64,000 nt of DNA, taken from the NCBI RefSeq assembly GCF_004363775.1, contig NZ_SNZE01000003.1, forward strand, positions 1 through 64,000, read 5' to 3'. The position numbers and the translations under genes were made by a program. Shown in pieces: positions 40,080-48,551 of this stretch; the first letter of the stretch is position 1; every line of letters begins with the position of its first letter. The notes under the pieces are model-generated. The model saw nothing but the letters and a program-made list of their open reading frames with translations, was not told where the DNA came from and searched no databases. The stretch comes from Hydromonas duriensis (GTDB lineage Bacteria; Pseudomonadota; Gammaproteobacteria; Burkholderiales; Burkholderiaceae).

Positions 40080-41108
40080 TTAGTGAGGCAGTTTGAGTTG
40101 TTGAAAACCTTTTTGGATGTGGTCGATGGCATCATCGTTGTTGTGCTGGGAGCGCGATAACAAAAGCTGTGTATAGAGGCGCGCTTTGTGTGCGGGCAAG
40201 TCATGTGCAAAACATGTGCCCAGTTCAGCTAAGGTTTGCCCTCCCCCTTTGTAGCCATAAACAGGTTCGCATAATCCCAAAGGTGAGCGGGAGGCTATCA
40301 CAACAGCAACTCCTTGTTCGATGGCTTGCACGATGCCATCGTACAACTCGAGGTTGACACTGCTCGCGCCAACAGCTTGCACCACAATGGCTTGTGCCCC
40401 GAGCTTGATGCTGGCGTGAAGCAGGCTTGCGTCTGCACCTGCATACATGTTGATGATGTCTACGCGCGGGAGTTCGGATGTTTCACGTGAAACATCAATG
40501 TGAGGGGTGAAACGTTGGGCGGGCACAAGATATTGAACGGTCTGATTGTGTGAGATGCGTCCCAGAGCGGTGAACTGAGGCGAGCAAAAAGTGTGTAAGC
40601 TGCTGGTATCCATTTTGCGCACATATCTAGCACTATGAATTTCTTGATTCAAGCAAACCATGACGCCGCGCTTGAGAGAGTCATCATCGGAGGTCACGCG
40701 CACTGCAGCCAGCAAGTTTGCCATTCCATCGCTGGACAGTTGATCATTGCTGCGCATTGCGCCAGTGAGGACGACGGGCTTGTTGTGGAGCTGATTGTCT
40801 CCAAGCGATGCATCCAATAAAAAGGCGGTTTCTTCTAAGGTATCTGTGCCGTGAACAATGACGATGCCCGCAATGGATTCATCCGTTAGTGTGTCTATGA
40901 TGTGTTGGCGCAGTTCTAGTGTTTTATTGGGTGACATTTGTGCCGAGGGTAAGTTAGATACTTGAGTGCTGCTAATTTCTGCAATTTCCTTTAATGCGGG
41001 AATGGAGGCTGTTAATTCGTCTCCAGAAACGGCTGGAACAAGTAAACCTTCGGCATTTGTGCGCATGGCAATGGTGCCGCCTGTAAAAAAAACATGTATT
41101 TTTTTCAT
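40080..41108 (-). CDS. L-asparaginase, cytosolic type
   Basis: A 342-residue amidohydrolase converting asparagine to aspartate and ammonia. The first catalytic threonine is in FFTGGTIAMRTNAEG and the second in IVIVHGTDTLEETAF, followed by VVLTGAMRSNDQLSSDG with the catalytic lysine-bearing region usual in the family. There is no signal peptide, so it is not the periplasmic high-affinity form. parS site 3 is embedded in its coding sequence, where it encodes VSRET between two domains. It heads a two-gene unit with the TSUP permease. Confidence 0.85.
   Translation of the reverse strand: MKKIHVFFTGGTIAMRTNAEGLLVPAVSGDELTASIPALKEIAEISSTQVSNLPSAQMSPNKTLELRQHIIDTLTDESIAGIVIVHGTDTLEETAFLLDASLGDNQLHNKPVVLTGAMRSNDQLSSDGMANLLAAVRVTSDDDSLKRGVMVCLNQEIHSARYVRKMDTSSLHTFCSPQFTALGRISHNQTVQYLVPAQRFTPHIDVSRETSELPRVDIINMYAGADASLLHASIKLGAQAIVVQAVGASSVNLELYDGIVQAIEQGVAVVIASRSPLGLCEPVYGYKGGGQTLAELGTCFAHDLPAHKARLYTQLLLSRSQHNNDDAIDHIQKGFQQLKLPH
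40479..40494. promoter_or_regulatory. parS site 3, inside asparaginase gene
   Basis: A third perfect TGTTTCACGTGAAACA palindrome, within the asparaginase coding sequence. Intragenic parS sites are common in other genomes and are read as codons here without disturbing the frame. Confidence 0.95.
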
Positions 41109-41529
41109 ATTGTAGAAAATGAAAGCCGACTATTGATTGTCGGTGAGTGTTGAATCTTTTTAAAAAGCGCTGAGGTTTGCCATTGTTTTGTAATATTGCA
41201 ACAGATGTTGCTTTGATTGGAGCTGCTTGACAACAATCTAAGCTATTGTAGCTGAGTTCGTGTATGTATAGGTAAAGGTGTTTATGGGTAAGCTCAATAT
41301 CGTTGTTGTCCAATGTTTCAACTATATTTTTAGCGCGTTGCAGTACAGCTCTGGTTGTGCCTTACTGCAATTGTGGCAAAGCGACACAGAATGTGGACAT
41401 AGTGTGGCAATTTCAAATCGAATTGCATTTGAATGTGGCTTAACCATTTATTTATTATGGTTTTAAGATTACAATAGAGGTATTCATTGAACCGCACGGC
41501 TTTACGGCCTCACGCTACAGGAACTTAAA
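41109..41529 (+). promoter_or_regulatory. Cytochrome c upstream region with phased TGTGG repeats
   Basis: A 421-base gap between the divergent asparaginase and cytochrome genes. A -10 element TACAAT (41470-41475) has only a poor -35 (TTTATT). Upstream stand four same-strand copies of TGTGG followed by C or A at 41372, 41392, 41403 and 41434. Their spacings (20, 11 and 31) are close to whole helical turns, and the last copy is centred near -45. This arrangement suggests an activator-dependent promoter. Short open frames here are not convincing genes. Confidence 0.35.
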
Positions 41530-42081
41530 ATGACACAGTCGCAACAGCCCCTTCACACCCCACATGACGAAACTGAACAACTCGACGCTAAGAGTGCTTT
41601 AAGCGTCGCTGGCGTTGCTTTTGGCTTGGCCGCTGCCCCATTGGTTTTATTGTATTTACTGGCGCAAGCGATTAACCCATCTACGGCAACGACAGGCGAA
41701 AATATGAGTGCCGCGGCTATTGCAGACCGCTTGCGTCCTGTTGCTGGTTTTGAGCTGGTTCCAGCGGTTAAGGGTCCGCAGACAGGCCAACAGGTTTTTG
41801 AAGGTTTGTGCACAAGCTGTCACACAGCGGGTACAAATGGCGCGCCTAAAATTGGTGCCAACGGTGATTGGGCGCCTCGCATTGGTAAGGGTTATGACAT
41901 GTTGTTTCAACATGCGGTGCAGGGTTTTAACCAAATGCCTGCTCGAGGAGGTAACCCTAAGTTATCAGACCTTGAGATTGGTCGAGCCATTGTGTACATG
42001 ACGGGCAAATCAGGCGGTCATTTCCCTGAGCCTGTTGATCCAGCTGCTAAAGGTGCAGCGGCTGACGCAACTAAGAAATGA
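41530..42081 (+). CDS. Membrane-anchored cytochrome c5-type protein
   Basis: A 183-residue c-type cytochrome. One N-terminal membrane helix (about residues 24-46) anchors it in the inner membrane with the haem domain in the periplasm. Haem is bound at CTSCH (94-98), and the likely axial methionine is M136 in NQMPARGG. A second conserved stretch, IGRAIVYMTGKSGG, closes the domain. This fits the c5/class I family that passes electrons from quinol oxidation to oxidases. The C-terminus is an Ala/Pro-rich tail. AGGAA precedes the ATG. Confidence 0.85.
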   Translation: MTQSQQPLHTPHDETEQLDAKSALSVAGVAFGLAAAPLVLLYLLAQAINPSTATTGENMSAAAIADRLRPVAGFELVPAVKGPQTGQQVFEGLCTSCHTAGTNGAPKIGANGDWAPRIGKGYDMLFQHAVQGFNQMPARGGNPKLSDLEIGRAIVYMTGKSGGHFPEPVDPAAKGAAADATKK

Positions 42082-42212
42082 TTTTTTACTTTATTTGCCT
42101 AACTAGGTAAAAATAACCATGCTTAAAGCGCAAATAAGTTGGATGAAAAACACAAATCTCTAAGTATTTTCCACAAAGCACTTGTTTTTTTTATCCATTT
42201 GTATTACATTAT

Positions 42213-42304
42213 GACCTAGGCGCAAGCCTCCCCCGCTTTTCCTCCCTAAGCGGGGTGGTCAGAAATGACGTTTAGCCTCAAGTTTTTAACTTGAGGCTTT
42301 TTTT
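42213..42304 (+). ncRNA. Candidate small RNA with CCUCC loop and terminator
   Basis: About 90 bases fold into three successive perfect hairpins. AGGC-GCAA-GCCT (42218-42229) has a GNRA tetraloop. CCCCGCTT pairs with AAGCGGGG (42231-42255) around the 9-nt loop TTCCTCCCT, which is complementary to Shine-Dalgarno sequences. AGCCTCAAGTT pairs with AACTTGAGGCT (42274-42298) and is followed by seven T, an intrinsic terminator. A promoter fits TTGTTT at 42182-42187, a 17-base spacer and TACATT at 42205-42210. The element lies after the cytochrome gene and before marR. It does not code for protein. Confidence 0.65.
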
Positions 42305-42405
42305 ATTTCAAAATGCACCATTGGTATTTGCATCAGTGACAAAGTCTCCTCGTGTCGCATTTTTGATTGGGCGAGGGTTAAAGAATAGACTAAGGTTTAT
42401 ATTAA

Positions 42406-42440
42406 TTGACAAAATAAAATAATCAGGTAAACTGATTATT
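42406..42440 (+). promoter_or_regulatory. marR promoter and operator
   Basis: A perfect -35 TTGACA (42406-42411) is followed by the inverted repeat AATAATCAG (42418-42426) and CTGATTATT (42432-42440) with a 5-base spacer. The repeat covers the spacer and the -10 region, so a bound MarR dimer would block the promoter of its own operon. Confidence 0.6.
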
Positions 42441-42472
42441 AAAATAAATGATTAAATATTTACAAAGTTTTT

Positions 42473-43000
42473 ATGAACTCTAAAACCGAGAAAAAAGACT
42501 GTGTTTTTTCAGCCATCCCTAACGAGATGAAACCAGTGATTGCACTAATCAACCGAGCAGCACATGGCTGTACGGATTTGTTTAATAAACATTTGGCGCG
42601 AGTTAATTTGACTGTAAAAGGTTTTTTGATTTTGTGTGCCGCTTATAAAAATACGTCTTTTTCACAGTTAGATATCGCCAAAGGCCTATTGATTGACCGT
42701 AGTACAATGGTTAGTCTGGTAGACGCGTTAGAACAGCGTGGCTTGGTTGAGCGGGTGCGGCATGTAGAAGATAGGCGCCAATACCGTGTCGTGCTGACGC
42801 TAGAAGGTGAGCGTCTGTTTAAAGAGGCGCGCGAAATTGCGTATCAAACCGAAGATGAGTATTTGGCGGTGTTGTCGGACAAACAAAAATCTGATTTGAA
42901 GGCATCGCTGTTGTTGGTTTTGAATGCTCAAGCCGAAAAAGAGTCGCAACTCTCTCAAACAGCACCTTTATTGCTTGCTACTCAAACAACTGCTGAATAA
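42473..43000 (+). CDS. MarR-family repressor of efflux operon
   Basis: A 175-residue winged-helix regulator. The recognition region is FSQLDIAKGLLIDRSTMVSLVDALEQRGLV, written here as the helix FSQLDIAKGLLIDRS plus TMVSLVDALEQRG. The wing contains the MarR hallmark DRRQYRVVLT, and flanking helices form the dimer interface. As in EmrR/MarR systems, ligand binding would release it from the operator at 42418-42440. It is followed after 70 bases by the efflux genes, so it probably represses all of them. Confidence 0.85.
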   Translation: MNSKTEKKDCVFSAIPNEMKPVIALINRAAHGCTDLFNKHLARVNLTVKGFLILCAAYKNTSFSQLDIAKGLLIDRSTMVSLVDALEQRGLVERVRHVEDRRQYRVVLTLEGERLFKEAREIAYQTEDEYLAVLSDKQKSDLKASLLLVLNAQAEKESQLSQTAPLLLATQTTAE

Positions 43001-43070
43001 TCAAAATAAATGAGTGGTGCAAGTTTGTGTCCGATTAGGTGAATGGGTAACCCCTCCGTAAATTGAGTAA

Positions 43071-44552
43071 ATGATGGAAAAACAAAAAACAGGGCTAAAG
43101 CCGATTGTGAACAGTATCAGCCGAGCAGGCTTGATTGTGACGCTGACGGCACTCGGTTCGGGCTGTGCCATTGTCAGCGGTACGCATGAACCGCTCAAAC
43201 AAGTGTCTTTGAGTGAGCTCAAACTGCCAGAAGCCAGCGCGCAGGCGCGTGCGAATTGGCCGAAAAATGGCTGGTGGCGGCAATATCAAGATGAGCAGCT
43301 CAATGCCCTAATTGAGCAGGCGTTTGCAGGTTCGCCGAACTTACAGGTGCTCGCAACTCGAGTGGAAAGCGCACAAGTTGCGGCCGATGCGGTTAAAAAA
43401 CTGTCGTATCCATCGGGCGGTATTCGATTGGCGCCGATGGGGCAAACCTATTCTGAAAATTATATTTACCCACCCGCTTTAGGTGGCGAGTGGAAATATT
43501 CAGGTGTGGTGGCCGCCTCATTGTCGTGGGACTTGGACTTGTGGGGGCGCAAGCGTTCGCAATATCGCGCGGCATTGGGTCAAGCCGCTGCGGCCGACCT
43601 CGAATACGAGGCGGCGCGACAAACCATCGCTGCAAATATTATTGGATTGCATGCGCAACTGGCGGCGCTTGATGGTCGCTTAAAATTGTTGTCCTCGCAA
43701 ATTGACTTACAAAACACCAATAAAATGCGCTGGTCTGAACGTGAGCGAGCTGGCTTGCAGCCTGTGCAAGCCAGTGTGCAAATTGACAGCGTGATTGCTC
43801 AACTTGAACAACTGCGCGGCACATTTGTCGCGCAACGAGAAATTTTAATGGCACAACTGGCCGCTTTAGTTGGTACAACCCCTGCTCAATTGCCTCATGT
43901 CGCAATGCCGAATCGCTGGCTTGGGTTAAGTCTACCCAATGAGCTGCCTGCCGACATTTTGGGTGCGCGCCCAGACATCGCCGCTGCGCGTCATTACATC
44001 ATCGCCGCCAGTGAGAATGTTGATGCCGTACGAAAAGAGTTTTATCCGAACATTAATTTGAGCGTATCAGCGGGTTTTCAGGCGATTGGGTTAAATAATT
44101 TATTTAAAGCGGGCAGTCGTTTTGATACGGTAGAGCCAGCCATTACGCTGCCGATTTTTAGTGGTGCGGCTTTAAATGCAAAATTGCGAAACCAGCAGGC
44201 CGTGCTGGACTCAACCATCGCGCAATATAATCAGACGGTATACCAAGCGATTTCGGATGCAGGGCAACAATTGGCGAGTTATCGCAATACAGCCACGCAA
44301 ATCACGCAGCAGATACGCCTCGTAAACGATAACGAACACTTGGCGCAGTTGTCACAGTCGCGCTACGCACAAGGCATTGCGCCACAAATGGAAAGCCTCG
44401 TGGCGCAAGCCAGCGTGCTGAGTGCGCAAGACACATTGATTGCCCAATATGCCGCTCGTCGCGCCCAAGAGGCCAAGCTCGCCGTTAGTCTTGGCACAGG
44501 GTTTGAAGGCTTGTGGGGCGAAAGCAAGCAGAGCGTAACGCCGCAACAATAA
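43071..44552 (+). CDS. Outer-membrane efflux factor (NodT/OprM type)
   Basis: A 493-residue TolC-like lipoprotein forming the outer-membrane channel of a tripartite pump. The signal region ends ALGSGC, a lipobox-like site with C32. The paired OEP domains show WWRQYQDEQLNALIEQA, LSWDLDLWGRKRSQYRAA and, in the second repeat, LGARPDIAAARHYIIAASEN with FYPNINLSVSAGF. Long coiled helices lie between the beta strands. It is the first structural gene after marR. Confidence 0.9.
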   Translation: MMEKQKTGLKPIVNSISRAGLIVTLTALGSGCAIVSGTHEPLKQVSLSELKLPEASAQARANWPKNGWWRQYQDEQLNALIEQAFAGSPNLQVLATRVESAQVAADAVKKLSYPSGGIRLAPMGQTYSENYIYPPALGGEWKYSGVVAASLSWDLDLWGRKRSQYRAALGQAAAADLEYEAARQTIAANIIGLHAQLAALDGRLKLLSSQIDLQNTNKMRWSERERAGLQPVQASVQIDSVIAQLEQLRGTFVAQREILMAQLAALVGTTPAQLPHVAMPNRWLGLSLPNELPADILGARPDIAAARHYIIAASENVDAVRKEFYPNINLSVSAGFQAIGLNNLFKAGSRFDTVEPAITLPIFSGAALNAKLRNQQAVLDSTIAQYNQTVYQAISDAGQQLASYRNTATQITQQIRLVNDNEHLAQLSQSRYAQGIAPQMESLVAQASVLSAQDTLIAQYAARRAQEAKLAVSLGTGFEGLWGESKQSVTPQQ

Positions 44553-44603
44553 CGAATCGTTTAAACATTTGAAGTTAAAGACACAGATTAAACAAGGAAC
44601 ATC

Positions 44604-45836
44604 ATGAGTACAGAGCACAATAATGATGCTGCGCAGACAGAAGTGACCCAACCTGCAACCGTCAGCGTGATACCGAAAGACCAAAACACCGACAATAGCG
44701 AGAATGAGCGCACGCGCAAACGCAAAATGTTGCTCATCGGCGGCTTGTTTTTGCTGGCGGGTTTAGCTTGGTTGGCGTATTACTTTGTTGTCTTGCGTTA
44801 TGAAGAAGAAACAGACAACGCGTATGTGAACGGAAATATCGTTGCCATCAATGCCCAAACAGGCGGCACGGTTGAAGCGATTTTAGCCGATGAAAATCAA
44901 GAGGTGCATGCAGGCCAGCCGCTGGTCAAGTTAAGCCCAACCGATGCAGAAGTGGCGTTATCACAAGCGCGCGCTCAGTTGTCGCAAACGGTGCGCCAAA
45001 TTCAACAAAGCTTTAATAACGCCAATGTCGCTGATGCTCAATTATTCCAAGCGCGTGTGAATTTAAAAACAGCACAAGATGCCGTCAACCGCCGTGCGCC
45101 GCTGGTCAAAACGGGTGCGGTGAGCAAAGAAGAATTTGCTCAAGCGCAAGATACCCTAGCTCGAGCGCAAGCCGCTCTCGGCGTGGCGCAGGCCCAACGC
45201 AGTACAGCCGTGGCGCAGGTTGCAGGCACAACCATTGCCAATCATCCCGTGATTGAAGCGGCTAAAGCCAGCTTCCGCACCGCCTACATCAACAACAAGC
45301 GACTTGCGGTGCTGGCGCCCATGGATGGTTTTGTCGCCAAACGCTATGTGCAAGTCGGGCAACAAATTTCACCAGGCACGCCACTCATGAACCTTGTTGC
45401 GGCGAATCAAGTCTGGGTCGATGCCAACTTTAAAGAAACGCAATTGGCCAATTTGCGCGTCGGTCAGCCTGTGACCATCAAATCGGACATGTATGGCAGC
45501 CGAGTGACTTTTGACGGTGAAGTGCAAGGCATCGCAATTGGCACTGGCTCTGCATTCTCAGTGTTGCCCGCACAAAACGCCACGGGCAACTGGATTAAGA
45601 TTGTGCAGCGAGTACCTGTGCGCATATTGCTCAAATCAGAGCAGTTGGCAAAAACGCCTTTGCGGGTAGGCATGTCAATGATTGCTCGTGTGGATACGCA
45701 TAAACGCGATGGTGCGGTTTTGGGCGCGGTGAATGGCATGGCCGCTCCTGAAAATCTGCAAACCACGGTGTACCAGTCAGACGAAGTGGAAGCCAATGCA
45801 GAAGCGGACAAAATTATTAAGAGCAATTTGCATTAA
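44604..45836 (+). CDS. emrA: Periplasmic adaptor, EmrA/HlyD family
   Basis: A 410-residue membrane-fusion protein. One N-terminal membrane helix (about 42-63) is followed by the lipoyl half YVNGNIVAINAQTGGTVEAI, a coiled-coil hairpin of about 90 residues, and the second lipoyl half LAPMDGFVAKRYVQVGQQIS. The C-terminal beta-barrel region carries ANFKETQLANLRVGQPV. It would bridge the MFS pump and the outer-membrane channel. AAGGAA precedes the ATG. Confidence 0.9.
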   Translation: MSTEHNNDAAQTEVTQPATVSVIPKDQNTDNSENERTRKRKMLLIGGLFLLAGLAWLAYYFVVLRYEEETDNAYVNGNIVAINAQTGGTVEAILADENQEVHAGQPLVKLSPTDAEVALSQARAQLSQTVRQIQQSFNNANVADAQLFQARVNLKTAQDAVNRRAPLVKTGAVSKEEFAQAQDTLARAQAALGVAQAQRSTAVAQVAGTTIANHPVIEAAKASFRTAYINNKRLAVLAPMDGFVAKRYVQVGQQISPGTPLMNLVAANQVWVDANFKETQLANLRVGQPVTIKSDMYGSRVTFDGEVQGIAIGTGSAFSVLPAQNATGNWIKIVQRVPVRILLKSEQLAKTPLRVGMSMIARVDTHKRDGAVLGAVNGMAAPENLQTTVYQSDEVEANAEADKIIKSNLH

Positions 45837-45911
45837 GTTGCTTTAAGGCGAGCCAACACGGATTGATATGAATGCAGGTCAACCCACTGTTTGAACAAAA
45901 AAGAATAGCGT

Positions 45912-46574
45912 ATGTCGATAAAACCACAAAAAGTAGCTTTGATTGTAGGCGCCACAGGCTTGGTTGGGCGACTCTTGCTCAACCGTCTGCTTGAATCGGA
46001 CACTTATGGGCAAGTCATTGTACTAACCCGACGTGAGCTGGGGCGCACACACCCCAAGCTGATAGAATTTAAAGTGGATTTTGACGCTTTACCCACGTTG
46101 GGCATACCTGTTGACGACGTGTTCTGTAGCTTGGGTACAACGATTAAGGCGGCGGGTTCACAAGAGGCTTTTTATCAAGTGGACTGCGTGTATCCGCATG
46201 CTGTGGCTAAGTGGGCACAAAAACACGGCGCTCGGCAGGTTCTGATGGTGACTGCGCTGGGTGCGTCGGTCACATCGAATGTGTTTTACAACCGCGTCAA
46301 AGGTGAAGTTGAACGAAAAGTGATTGCGCTCAAACTCCCAACCACAGTCATCGTCCGACCCTCGTTGATTTTGGGCGAGCGACAAGAGCGTCGGGTCATG
46401 GAGCGTTTAGCACAATCGCTCGCGCCATTGCTCAATCGCTTCTTGATTGGCCCGCTCAAAAAATATCAAGCCATACACGCGGAGCAAGTGGCGCGTGCTT
46501 TAGTGTCTTTGGCGCAAAAAAATTATTATGGCGTGCGCATCGTTGAATCCGATGTGCTGCGCATCCTTAAATAA
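45912..46574 (+). CDS. NAD(P)-binding Rossmann oxidoreductase (TIP30-like)
   Basis: A 220-residue atypical SDR. The dinucleotide-binding GATGLVG is at residues 13-19 and FCSLGTTIKAAGSQEAFYQV and ALGASVTSNVFYNRVKGEVE follow, the latter with the Y-x-x-x-K pair. This resembles the bacterial relatives of TIP30/HTATIP2. Its placement between emrA and emrB, with gaps of 75 and 8 bases, is unusual for an efflux operon and suggests that it may modify or reduce the exported compound; this is inference only. Confidence 0.75.
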   Translation: MSIKPQKVALIVGATGLVGRLLLNRLLESDTYGQVIVLTRRELGRTHPKLIEFKVDFDALPTLGIPVDDVFCSLGTTIKAAGSQEAFYQVDCVYPHAVAKWAQKHGARQVLMVTALGASVTSNVFYNRVKGEVERKVIALKLPTTVIVRPSLILGERQERRVMERLAQSLAPLLNRFLIGPLKKYQAIHAEQVARALVSLAQKNYYGVRIVESDVLRILK

Positions 46575-46582
46575 AGAAAAAA

Positions 46583-48169
46583 ATGAGTTCTGTCACCACG
46601 GTCGATTCGATTGAGTCAAACGGCACTGAAAGCAAGGAGCGCGTCGAGCTTCCTCCACTCAAAGGCGCGGCGCTTGCCATGCTCACGGTTGCCACAGCAT
46701 TGGCGACTTTTATGGAGGTGTTGGACACCACGATTGCCAATGTCGCCGTCCCAACGATAGCGGGTTCGATGGGGGTTTCTGCCAATGAAGGCACGTCCAT
46801 TATCAGCTCGTATTCGCTTGCTGCGGCAATCGCGGTGCCATTGACGGGCTGGTTGTCGCGTCGCGTTGGCGAAGTGCGCTTGTTAATCTTGTCGGTTACT
46901 TTATTTACGCTGTTCTCGGTATTGTGCGGTTTGGCGACGAATTACAATATGCTGGTCGCTTTTCGACTGATGCAAGGCTTGGTGTCAGGCCCAATGGTTC
47001 CGCTGGGTCAGGCCATTATGATGAACAGCTATCCACCCGCCAAGCGTGGAATGGCAATGGCATTTTGGGCCATGACGGTGGTCATTGCGCCTGTGGTCGG
47101 CCCCGTGATGGGCGGGTACATCACCGAGAATTTCTCGTGGCCGTGGATTTTTTACATCAACGTCCCGATTGGCGCATTTTGTGTGTATAGCATATCCACC
47201 CTGCTCAAGGGGCGTGACACGGAAGTGTCATACGAACCGATTGATGCCTTGGGCTTGGTCTTTCTGGTGCTGGGTGTTGGCTCGTTGCAATACATGCTTG
47301 AGCATGCGAACGACTTGGGTTGGTTTCAGTCCAATGAGGTTGTGACCTTAAGCATCATCGCTGTGATTGGATTGACTTTTCTTGTGGTTTGGGAATGGTA
47401 CGATAAGCATCCTGTGGTGGATGTGCGGCTGATTAAAAACCGTAATTTCGCCATCGGCACAGCCTTGCAAACCATTGGTTTTACTGTGTTTTTCGGCAAT
47501 ATGGTGGTGATGCCGCTGTGGTTGCAAACGGTCATGGGCTACGACTCTTTTCACTCAGGCTTGGCGGTGTCGCCTGTGGCGATGTTCTCGATATTTTTCT
47601 CGCCCGTGATTGGCATGAATATGCATAAGGTGGATTTACGCTACTTGGTGCTGACAGGGTTTGGTTTGTTTGCATTTGGCGCGTGGTACAGCAGCTTGTT
47701 GACGCCCGATGCCTCCATGAATCAAATCATGCTGGGACGCTTCTTGTTCGGTTTGGGAATCCCCTTCTTCTTCATCCCTTTGTCAGGCATCATCATGCAA
47801 GGCTTGGAAGGCGAGGCCATCACGGCGGCCGCAGGTTTTTCAAATTTCTTGCGCACCTTGGGTGGGGCGATTGGTACGGCGGTATTCGTGACGCTGTGGT
47901 CACGTCGCACCACCTTTCACCATGCGCGGTTGGTTGAGGATTTGCATCCAGGCAACCCGATGTACGACCAATACATGCTGCAGTTGACGCAGCGCGGTTT
48001 AAACGAGGCGCAAAGGTATAACGCACTCAATGGCATTGTCAATCAACAAGCGGGCACCATGGCGACTTTAGATGTGTTGTACCTCACCGCAGGCCTATTT
48101 GTCATGCTCATGTTCTGTGTGTTTTTGGCGAAACCCGTGAAAGGCGCGGTAGCGTCAGGCGGTCATTAA
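46583..48169 (+). CDS. emrB: MFS drug efflux pump, EmrB/DHA2 family
   Basis: A 528-residue inner-membrane transporter with 14 hydrophobic segments. The DHA2 motif is FMEVLDTTIANVAVPTIAG in the first helix, and the loop 2-3 motif is GWLSRRVGEVRLL. Motif C lies near PVVGPVMGGYITENFSWPW, written here as the segment APVVGPVMGGYITE. It exports drugs or hydrophobic acids using the proton gradient through EmrA and the outer-membrane factor. It starts 8 bases after the oxidoreductase gene. Confidence 0.92.
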   Translation: MSSVTTVDSIESNGTESKERVELPPLKGAALAMLTVATALATFMEVLDTTIANVAVPTIAGSMGVSANEGTSIISSYSLAAAIAVPLTGWLSRRVGEVRLLILSVTLFTLFSVLCGLATNYNMLVAFRLMQGLVSGPMVPLGQAIMMNSYPPAKRGMAMAFWAMTVVIAPVVGPVMGGYITENFSWPWIFYINVPIGAFCVYSISTLLKGRDTEVSYEPIDALGLVFLVLGVGSLQYMLEHANDLGWFQSNEVVTLSIIAVIGLTFLVVWEWYDKHPVVDVRLIKNRNFAIGTALQTIGFTVFFGNMVVMPLWLQTVMGYDSFHSGLAVSPVAMFSIFFSPVIGMNMHKVDLRYLVLTGFGLFAFGAWYSSLLTPDASMNQIMLGRFLFGLGIPFFFIPLSGIIMQGLEGEAITAAAGFSNFLRTLGGAIGTAVFVTLWSRRTTFHHARLVEDLHPGNPMYDQYMLQLTQRGLNEAQRYNALNGIVNQQAGTMATLDVLYLTAGLFVMLMFCVFLAKPVKGAVASGGH

Positions 48170-48261
48170 AGGCAGCGGTTTGTTTCTGATTTGAGATAAA
48201 ATGGCGCGATAATTGTCGTGCCATTTGTATACAAGAGAACCGAAGAGAACGAAAGAGAAAC

Positions 48262-48513
48262 ATGAAACCCGCTCATATTATCCGCTTTGAAAAACTGCTG
48301 GCAAAAGGACGGTTGGTTTACATCCTCAGCACGGCGATGCTGGTTGCGGTGCTCATTACCTTCATACAATATTTAGGCGATCGGGCCATCTCGTGGCAAG
48401 GCGTGGGGCTGTACGCTTTTATGGGGGCGGTCATTGCACAGATTGACTGGCTGATTTTAGCTAAACGCTACGAAGCTTTTAACAATCCACCCGATGTCAA
48501 TCGTAAAAAATGA
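48262..48513 (+). CDS. Small two-helix membrane protein
   Basis: An 83-residue protein with two hydrophobic helices (VYILSTAMLVAVLITFIQYL and GVGLYAFMGAVIAQIDWLIL) and charged ends. I do not recognise a family. A Shine-Dalgarno-like GAGA lies before the ATG and a strong bidirectional terminator follows the stop, which supports a real gene. It may be a separate unit from the efflux operon, being 92 bases after emrB. Confidence 0.55.
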   Translation: MKPAHIIRFEKLLAKGRLVYILSTAMLVAVLITFIQYLGDRAISWQGVGLYAFMGAVIAQIDWLILAKRYEAFNNPPDVNRKK

Positions 48514-48515
48514 AT

Positions 48516-48545
48516 AAAAAAGCGCGGATAGAACCGCGCTTTTTT
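48516..48545. terminator. Bidirectional terminator, 48.5 kb
   Basis: AAAAAAGCGCGG pairs with CCGCGCTTTTTT around ATAGAA. It separates the small membrane gene from leftward htpX. Confidence 0.9.
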
Positions 48546-48551
48546 TAAATA

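Noticed and set aside
41278-41466. 62-codon plus-strand frame in the cytochrome upstream region
   Set aside because: It covers the promoter-like repeats, has no ribosome site and no protein-like pattern.
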